The notes under the pieces: model-generated
What the model was told of the DNA's origin: nothing
Database searches by the model: none
The model's input: only the letters and a program-made list of their open reading frames with translations
Shown here: one piece after another, positions 54,216 to 59,419 of the stretch
How positions within the stretch are numbered: the first letter of the stretch is position 1
Layout of the letters: each line of letters begins with the position of its first letter
Source: Xenophilus azovorans DSM 13620
GTDB lineage: Bacteria; Pseudomonadota; Gammaproteobacteria; Burkholderiales; Burkholderiaceae_C
Length of the DNA: 59,419 bases
Direction of reading: 5' to 3'
NCBI RefSeq assembly: GCF_000745855.1
Contig: NZ_JQKD01000038.1
Coordinates: forward strand, 1-59,419
Position numbers and translations under genes: made by a program

Positions 54216-55097
54216 ATGAACGTGTTTGAACTGACGCCCCAGATGGTCTCCGGTCAGCTGCTGGTCGGGCTCATCAACGGCTCCTTCTACGCCCTGCTGA
54301 GCCTCGGCCTGGCGCTGATCTTCGGCATGTTGCGGGTGATCAACTTCGCCCACGGCGCGCTCTACATGCTCGGCGCCTTCGTGGCGTGGTGGCTGCTGAC
54401 GGAGCTGGGTGTCCCCTACGGGATCGCCTTGGTTCTCTCACCGTTGATCGTCGGCGCCTTCGGGGTGCTGCTGGAACGCGTGTTCTTGGCGCGCTTGCAG
54501 GGCAAGGACCCGCTCTACGGGTTGCTGCTCACCTTCGGGCTGGCACTGATCGTGGAGGGCTCCTTCCGGCATTTCTACGGCACCTCGGGCAAGCCCTATC
54601 CGATGCCCGAGGCCTTCCGCGGCGCCTTCGACCTGGGCTTCATGGTGCTGCCCTACTACCGCGCCTGGGTCGTGGTCGCCTCGCTGGCCGTGTGCATCGG
54701 CACCTGGTCCATGATCGAGAAGACCACGTTCGGTGCCAAGCTCCGCGCCGCCAACGCGAACCCGACATTGGTACAGGCGATCGGGATTAACGTGCCGCTG
54801 CTCATCACCTTCACCTACACGCTGGGGGCCGGGCTCGCGGCCCTGGCGGGGACGCTGGCCGCGCCGATCTACCAGGTCAGCCCCCTGATGGGGCAGCACA
54901 TGATCATCGTGGTCTTCGCCATCGTCGTGATCGGTGGCATGGGTTCGATGCTCGGCGCGATCGCCGCCGGGTATCTGCTTGGCCTGTGCGAGGGCGTGGC
55001 CAGGATCTTCTATCCAGAGGCGGCCGGGGTGGTGGTGTTCCTGATCATGGCACTGGTCCTGCTGCTGCGGCCGACCGGCCTGTTCGGCCGCCAGTGA
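54216..55097 (+). CDS. livH: Branched-chain-type ABC permease (LivH type)
   Basis: A 293-residue permease with about eight membrane segments. GLINGSFYALLSLGLALIFG, MLRVINFAHGALYMLGAFVA, TFGAKLRAANANPTLVQAIG and VIGGMGSMLGAIAAGYLLGL are LivH hallmarks. It begins 10 bases after livF. In contrast to the first Liv set, LivH and LivM are separate genes here, 91 bp apart. Confidence 0.95.
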   Translation: MNVFELTPQMVSGQLLVGLINGSFYALLSLGLALIFGMLRVINFAHGALYMLGAFVAWWLLTELGVPYGIALVLSPLIVGAFGVLLERVFLARLQGKDPLYGLLLTFGLALIVEGSFRHFYGTSGKPYPMPEAFRGAFDLGFMVLPYYRAWVVVASLAVCIGTWSMIEKTTFGAKLRAANANPTLVQAIGINVPLLITFTYTLGAGLAALAGTLAAPIYQVSPLMGQHMIIVVFAIVVIGGMGSMLGAIAAGYLLGLCEGVARIFYPEAAGVVVFLIMALVLLLRPTGLFGRQ

Positions 55098-55188
55098 GGC
55101 GGCATCGTAGGTTCAAAGGCGTGGCCCGGCCGACAGATCGACCGCCGGCCGCTCCGTTCGAATAGGCAATCATTTCCTGGGGTGCTCG

Positions 55189-56178
55189 ATGACTTCCAAC
55201 AAGACCTTCCTGCTGAGCGTGGCGCTCGCGATCGTGGCACTGGCGGTGCTGCCGGCCTTCGTGTACCCGGTGTTCCTGATGAAGGTCATGTGCTTCGCGG
55301 TCTACGCCCTCTCCGTCAACCTCCTGCTGGGGTACGTCGGTCTGCTGTCGTTCGGACACGCGATGTTCTTTGGCGGCGCCGCCTACATCTTCGGCTGGCT
55401 GACCAAGGAGCAGGGATTGACACCCGAGCTGGGCCTCGTGGCTTCGGTGCTGTTCGCGAGCGGCCTCGGAGCCATCGTTGGACTGTTGGCGATCCGCCGG
55501 CTGGGGATCTATTTCTCCATGATCACCTTGGCGCTCTCGCAGCTCGTGTACTTCTTCTTCGTGCAGGCGCCGTTCACCGGAGGCGAGGACGGGCTGCAGG
55601 CCATCCCGCGCGGCGCGCTGTTCGGTCTGATCTCACTGGAGGAGACCGGCAGCCTCTACGTCTTCGTGGCAACGGTCTGCATGCTAGCGTTCCTGCTGGT
55701 CTGGAAGATCGTCTACTCGCCTTTCGGGAACATCTTGATGGCCATCCGGGAGAACGAGGTCCGGGCGGTTTCGCTCGGCTACCGTGCCGAGCGCTACAAG
55801 CTCGGCGCGTTCATCGCCTCCGCGGGTTTCGCCGGGCTGGCGGGCGCACTGAAGGCGATGGTGTTCCAACTCGCGTCGCTGACCGACGTGACCTGGCAGA
55901 TGTCGGGTGAGCCCATCCTGATGATCGTGCTGGGTGGCGTGGGCACGATGCTGGGGCCCATCGTTGGCGCCGCCGTGGTGACCAGCCTAGAGCAGTACCT
56001 GGCCAGTTCGTCGCTTCCCATCCCGGTGGTGATCGGGACGATCTTCGTGGCCTGCGTCATGGCCTTTCAACGGGGACTGGTGGGCGAGGTCAAGGCTGCG
56101 GCCGAGGCCGCCAGGCGCTGGAGGCCCTCCGTGCGCGGTGGCCGCGGGGAGGGGTTGAGGCATGGAGATGGCGCATAG
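55189..56178 (+). CDS. livM: Branched-chain-type ABC permease (LivM type)
   Basis: A 329-residue permease. LLGYVGLLSFGHAMFFGGAA, IRRLGIYFSMITLALSQLVY, PFGNILMAIRENEVRAVSLG, AGFAGLAGALKAMVFQLASL and LGGVGTMLGPIVGAAVVTSL are typical. The C-terminus is a basic tail of about 25 residues after the last membrane segment. It is the last gene of the operon from 48090. Confidence 0.95.
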   Translation: MTSNKTFLLSVALAIVALAVLPAFVYPVFLMKVMCFAVYALSVNLLLGYVGLLSFGHAMFFGGAAYIFGWLTKEQGLTPELGLVASVLFASGLGAIVGLLAIRRLGIYFSMITLALSQLVYFFFVQAPFTGGEDGLQAIPRGALFGLISLEETGSLYVFVATVCMLAFLLVWKIVYSPFGNILMAIRENEVRAVSLGYRAERYKLGAFIASAGFAGLAGALKAMVFQLASLTDVTWQMSGEPILMIVLGGVGTMLGPIVGAAVVTSLEQYLASSSLPIPVVIGTIFVACVMAFQRGLVGEVKAAAEAARRWRPSVRGGRGEGLRHGDGA

Positions 56179-56732
56179 CAGGCGAGAGGTTCCGGTCTCG
56201 GCCGCCCCATCCTCCCAAGCCTAAGCGACGTCCGCAGGGCTCAAGTCGGCACTAGGCACCCGGTCCGCCGCTGGAATTTATCAGCCGATCGGATGGATGT
56301 CATCGAAGAAAACTGGCTTCCGAGGACGAGCCTCAGCGAGTATGGTCAGGTGACGCCAACGCCTCTCAGCGCCCGAGCCTTGCCTCCGTGTTCTCGTCCT
56401 CTCAGATCGATGGGGGGCGCGCGCGTCGAGGTCAAACCGCGGGTCATGACGCGTCTTCTGGCCGGAGGATTCGGAAGGGGCGAGCGGGCCCGGTGGTCAT
56501 GCGGCGATGGCGCCTGCAGCTCGGCGCTTCACGGCCATCGAACAAGCGATTGCAGCACGCGCGCGACGGCATGTCGCACGGCTCCTGTATCAAGCGATAG
56601 CGATCGCCCCGCGTTGCATCGGATGCGATGCCGAAATGCCCCCAAATCCAATGCGATTTCGGCTGGCGCGGACATGGGAGTTCCTACAGCATGCGCACAT
56701 GCCATGACTCGCAATGAAAGGGGCGCGCGGAC
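56179..56732. other. Gene-free stretch between the Liv operon and the ICE-type genes
   Basis: No credible coding frame, RNA gene or long repeat. This is where the metabolic cargo gives way to element-type genes, so an old junction may lie here, but no direct repeat or tRNA end is visible. Confidence 0.5.
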
Positions 56733-57683
56733 GTGCAAGAGCAAGGACTCTCCGACGATCCTAGATGCGCGCTGCCGTCCTGGGATGTGTCTGTGGCAAT
56801 GCTCCGCGCTGTATTGGACGGTGCGACGTACGACGTCGTGGCCGCCGCTCACGATGTCACGCGCACGGCTGTCGAGCGGCGCATCAAGACGGTGGCCATC
56901 CACCTTGCCGGCATTGCCAGCGTCGATGGTCTGAACATCAATGGGGCTGCATTCGTGCGGAGGCTGCGCCTCCATCGCGAAGCGCTGCACACTGCGCTTG
57001 AAAGTCTGGAACCTCCCGCCGCAGCCACCGCACGGAGCATCCGCATCCTGAACGAGGACGAAATCGCCGCGGGTGCGCAGCGGATCCGGCGGCGCAGCCA
57101 GCAGCCGCTGGAGGATCTCGCCCTGTACTACATGCTCTTCGCGATCGGCGCCCGGCCGCTGGAGATCGCGCGGCTCGAGGTGCAGGACTACCTGGACGTC
57201 ACCGGCAGCGTGCGCCGTCTCTCGCTGATGCGCGCAGAGGTGGCCATCACCTGCCGCGCGCGCCCGCTCTACTTCCGAAGTGGCAGGCTGGACGACGCGC
57301 TGGATGCGTATCTGGCAGAGCGGGTTCGGCGCCGGGCGGGGCTGGGTGTGGAGGGCCAGTTCCGTGGCCTGGACCCTTCGAGCCGGCTGTTCCTATCGAG
57401 CAGCGGCAGGGGCTTCGAGATCGTGCCCTATGGGGAGGCCGGTCAGCGACGGTTTCGCTGCAGGGGAATCCAGGAAACGTACCGCAAGCTGCTACGGTAC
57501 GCGGAGCTCGACAGCGTCACCGCGCTCACGGCACGGCACACCGTGGCCGATCGGCTGTACACCCGGGGGGCGGACGAACTGCAGGTCGGCTTGCTCCTGG
57601 GTATTGCGGAGCGCAGCGCCGTGCGAGAGCAATTCCCCCGCCGCCAGCCCACACTGGATGAGCTGACACGCGATCTGGTATAG
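56733..57683 (+). CDS. Tyrosine-recombinase-like protein lacking key catalytic residues
   Basis: A 316-residue protein with a small N-terminal helical domain (WDVSVAMLRAVLDGATYDVV, AAAHDVTRTAVERRIKTVAI) and a tyrosine-recombinase-like C-terminal domain. Box I Arg is kept (Arg141 in LFAIGARPLEIARLEVQDYL). Box II reads TALTARHTVADRLYTRGADE, so Arg268 and His269 are kept but the first His of HxxR is Leu265. LLGH is LLGI (Ile291), and the nucleophile position has Phe301 (VREQFPRR) in place of Tyr. So it is probably not an active recombinase. The GTG at 56733 has AAAGGGG upstream. The DUF1173 gene starts six bases after its stop, so they are co-expressed. Confidence 0.75.
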   Translation: MQEQGLSDDPRCALPSWDVSVAMLRAVLDGATYDVVAAAHDVTRTAVERRIKTVAIHLAGIASVDGLNINGAAFVRRLRLHREALHTALESLEPPAAATARSIRILNEDEIAAGAQRIRRRSQQPLEDLALYYMLFAIGARPLEIARLEVQDYLDVTGSVRRLSLMRAEVAITCRARPLYFRSGRLDDALDAYLAERVRRRAGLGVEGQFRGLDPSSRLFLSSSGRGFEIVPYGEAGQRRFRCRGIQETYRKLLRYAELDSVTALTARHTVADRLYTRGADELQVGLLLGIAERSAVREQFPRRQPTLDELTRDLV

Positions 57684-57688
57684 CGGCG

Positions 57689-58912
57689 ATGAGCGAAGAC
57701 GTCTACGAGACCGAGTCCGAGGGGCAGCGCTTCGCCATCCGAGGCGGCGTCTTCATGGCCAGTGATCCCGGCCTGCAGGAGTTGCTTGCCGCGATCCACG
57801 ATACCGCGGAGCGGCCGCGTTGCCTGTGCGTGCCGGGCGGCGTCGAGATGTATGTCGCCCGGCATCGACGATACGTGGTCAAGCGCATGCCGGAGACCGG
57901 CGGAGACCACCATCCGTCCTGCCCGTCGTACGAGCCCGAGGGTGCCTTCTCGGGGCTGGGGGAGTTGGTTGGTGACGCGGTGCTGGAGCCCGAGCCCGGT
58001 CGGACCGAGCTGCGTGTGAACTTTCCGTGGACTCGCATGGCGGGGCCATCCGTCGCTCGCGGAGAAGCAGCCCCTTCATCGGAGATCGCGGTGCCGCGCC
58101 GGCGCATGTCGCTGCGCGCAGTGATGCACTTTCTCTTTGAGCGCGCCGGCTTCAATCGCTGGACGCCGGCGATGGCAGGTCGCCGCAACCAGGGGGTATT
58201 GCACAAGTATCTTGTCGCCGCAGCCTCGGAGATCGAGGTCAAGGGGATTCCTCTGGCCGACCGACTCTATGTCCCGGAGCCGTTCAGTGAAGGCGCGAAG
58301 GCCGACATCGCAAAGCGCCGCAGAGAGAAGCTTGCGATCCTGCAACCCCATGACGGACAGGCACCCTTGGCCCTGGTCGTGGGGGAGTTCAAGGCATGCG
58401 ATCGGACCGACCATGCGTGTCGCATCTGGATTCGGCACATGCCCGACACACCCCTGTTGATGCCGGCACGGAGCTGGGAGCAGATGGCCCGCGTGCACGC
58501 GCCAATGCTCGAGGCTCGCGATGCCGACAGCGGGCATCGCGTCCGTCTCATGATGGCCGCCTTGATTCGCGCGCGCCGCGAGTTCACCTACGAGATCGAT
58601 ACGGCCAGCCTGATGCTGGTCAGCGCGAACTGGATTCCGCTGGAGGGCATCCACGAGTCGCCCTTGCTGGATGAACTGGTGTCGCGACAGCGGAGGTTTC
58701 TCAAGCCTCTGCGCTACGACGCCTTGCACACCGCAGTGTTTCCGAGCGTCCTGCTGCTGGATGCTGGCCCGCAACCCATCCCCCTGCACATCCTCAGTCC
58801 GTTCGCTGGCGCGAAGGAGCGGGCAGCCAAGGAGAGGGCGATTGCGACTGCGGGTGCCTGGGCGTGGCGGATGGACCAGCCCATGCCCGAGCTGCCGGCT
58901 TTGGCTTCCTGA
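57689..58912 (+). CDS. DUF1173-family protein (ICE-associated)
   Basis: A 407-residue protein. The N-terminal region RPRCLCVPGGVEMYVARHRR, then RMPETGGDHHPSCPSYEPEG, has Cys and His in a spacing that may bind zinc. The middle has MSLRAVMHFLFERAGFNRWT, NQGVLHKYLVAAASEIEVKG and the C-terminal part RPLRYDALHTAVFPSVLLLD in the form KPLRYDALHTAVFPSVLLLD. This matches DUF1173 proteins, which occur in integrative conjugative elements. Function unknown. It is coupled to the recombinase-like gene. Confidence 0.85.
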   Translation: MSEDVYETESEGQRFAIRGGVFMASDPGLQELLAAIHDTAERPRCLCVPGGVEMYVARHRRYVVKRMPETGGDHHPSCPSYEPEGAFSGLGELVGDAVLEPEPGRTELRVNFPWTRMAGPSVARGEAAPSSEIAVPRRRMSLRAVMHFLFERAGFNRWTPAMAGRRNQGVLHKYLVAAASEIEVKGIPLADRLYVPEPFSEGAKADIAKRRREKLAILQPHDGQAPLALVVGEFKACDRTDHACRIWIRHMPDTPLLMPARSWEQMARVHAPMLEARDADSGHRVRLMMAALIRARREFTYEIDTASLMLVSANWIPLEGIHESPLLDELVSRQRRFLKPLRYDALHTAVFPSVLLLDAGPQPIPLHILSPFAGAKERAAKERAIATAGAWAWRMDQPMPELPALAS

Positions 58913-59073
58913 TCCATTGGCGCGAACTGCGGGTGGGCGCTGAAACGGGCGGGCTGCCCGAGCCGGCCGGGGAGGTCCTGCACCGTGGTACGCGCAGCGA
59001 CCAAGGGCTTGAACGCGTCTGATGCTGCGCGACCATGAATCGTCGATTTGGACTGTTCATGAAGGAGCGCCAC

Positions 59074-59197
59074 ATGACGAATGCTGTCGTTTCGGTGCAA
59101 GGCGGACCGCTCGCTTTGCCCTCGCTGTTGGGCCAATCCTCGGCCCGTATTCCCACGGGAGGCAAGATCCGGCCCGGCATCATGGTCTTGACTCGCA
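59074..59197 (+). pseudogene. ICE-type conserved gene, N-terminal part cut by IS3 element
   Basis: A frame from the ATG at 59074, with a strong GAAGGAG eight bases before it, reads MTNAVVSVQGGPLALPSLLG then QSSARIPTGGKIRPGIMVLT. Similar openings (IPTGGKIRxGIKVLT) are recalled from conserved ICE proteins annotated as hydrolase or metal-binding. After about 41 residues the frame enters sequence belonging to the IS3-type element. So the gene seems truncated. The family call rests on memory of this short motif only. Confidence 0.5.
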
Positions 59198-59419
59198 TGA
59201 CCCTGCCTAGATTTCACGTACAGCAAGAAGTTGGAAACTTCAAAGGTACGGAGAATCGAGATGAAAGAAGGCAGGCTGCCCAAGAGGCAGTACACAGAGG
59301 AATTCAAGGCCGAGGCCGTCAGGCTGGCGGCCTCGGTGGGCGGCCACGAGGCAGCGCGGCGCCTGGGCGTGCCGGTGGCCACGGTGGGAAACTGGTCCAG
59401 GCGCGGTGTTGCCTCGGCC
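59198..59419 (+). mobile_element. IS3-family insertion sequence, left part
   Basis: The element begins near TGACCCTGCC (about 59198), which suits an IS3-type left end, and contains the start of orfA at 59261. It runs off the right edge. The exact end is uncertain by several bases because the right end is not in the window. Confidence 0.65.
59261..59419 (+). CDS. IS3-family transposase OrfA (partial)
   Basis: The first 53 codons read MKEGRLPKRQYTEEFKAEAV, RLAASVGGHEAARRLGVPVA, TVGNWSRRG, the N-terminal helix-turn-helix of an IS3/IS911-type OrfA. ACGGAGA precedes the ATG. The rest is beyond the right edge. Confidence 0.85.
   Translation, partial: MKEGRLPKRQYTEEFKAEAVRLAASVGGHEAARRLGVPVATVGNWSRRGVASA

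Overview
The window is high-GC DNA that looks like Burkholderiales (Comamonadaceae or Alcaligenaceae type). The reasons are orphan Bug/TctC-type periplasmic binding proteins, many IclR, AraC and MocR regulators, acyl-CoA catabolism genes and Liv-type ABC importers. It reads as accessory DNA from an integrative conjugative element or genomic island carrying metabolic cargo. Backbone-type genes lie at both edges and in the middle: a 5'-truncated TraC-like conjugation ATPase (left edge), an AlpA regulator plus a DUF1845/AcaB-like protein (19.2-20.6 kb), and a tyrosine-recombinase-like protein, a DUF1173 protein and a third ICE-like gene cut by an IS3-family element (56.7 kb to the right edge).

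Layout. 0.66-7.4 kb: TctC-type binding protein, metallo-beta-lactamase-fold hydrolase, IclR regulator, aldo/keto reductase, aldehyde dehydrogenase, TetR regulator. 7.8-15.6 kb: one long operon with two PF06684 paralogues, a fused LivH-LivM permease, LivG, LivF, an enoyl-CoA hydratase, a LivK-type binding protein and a quinone-reductase-like MDR enzyme, preceded by a perfect 12+12 bp inverted repeat. 16-19 kb: Crp/Fnr-type regulator converging on a DUF6351-like lipoprotein. 20.8-26.6 kb: MFS-SDR operon divergent from an aldehyde dehydrogenase, then an AraC regulator and a LysE exporter. 26.8-27.5 kb: broken genes. 27.7-36.0 kb: a complete Nit1C cluster (nitrilase, radical SAM, GNAT, AIR-synthase-like, glycosyltransferase, two small conserved proteins, FAD oxidoreductase), interrupted by an IS110-family element and divergent from a MocR regulator. 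37.9-46.4 kb: IclR regulator divergent from TctC binding protein, enoyl-CoA hydratase, NDP-forming acyl-CoA synthetase, FadB-like fusion and thiolase. 46.7-56.2 kb: PQQ-type sugar dehydrogenase, then a catabolic and transport operon (binding protein, aldehyde dehydrogenase, SDR, D-2-hydroxyacid dehydrogenase, LivG, LivF, LivH, LivM).

How it works together. The cargo repeatedly pairs high-affinity uptake (TctC or Liv systems) with oxidation of alcohols and aldehydes and CoA-dependent beta-oxidation, which suggests catabolism of carboxylic or aromatic-derived acids; the substrates cannot be read from the sequence. The most informative regulatory signal is a palindrome TTCCA-N5-TGGAA (one site has TTCCG) found at five promoters up to 47 kb apart. 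Two IclR paralogues in the window have near-identical recognition helices, so the separate blocks may form one IclR regulon. The Nit1C cluster, a family linked in the literature to nitrile and cyanide nitrogen use, is split by an IS110 element exactly at a predicted ATGA stop/start overlap.
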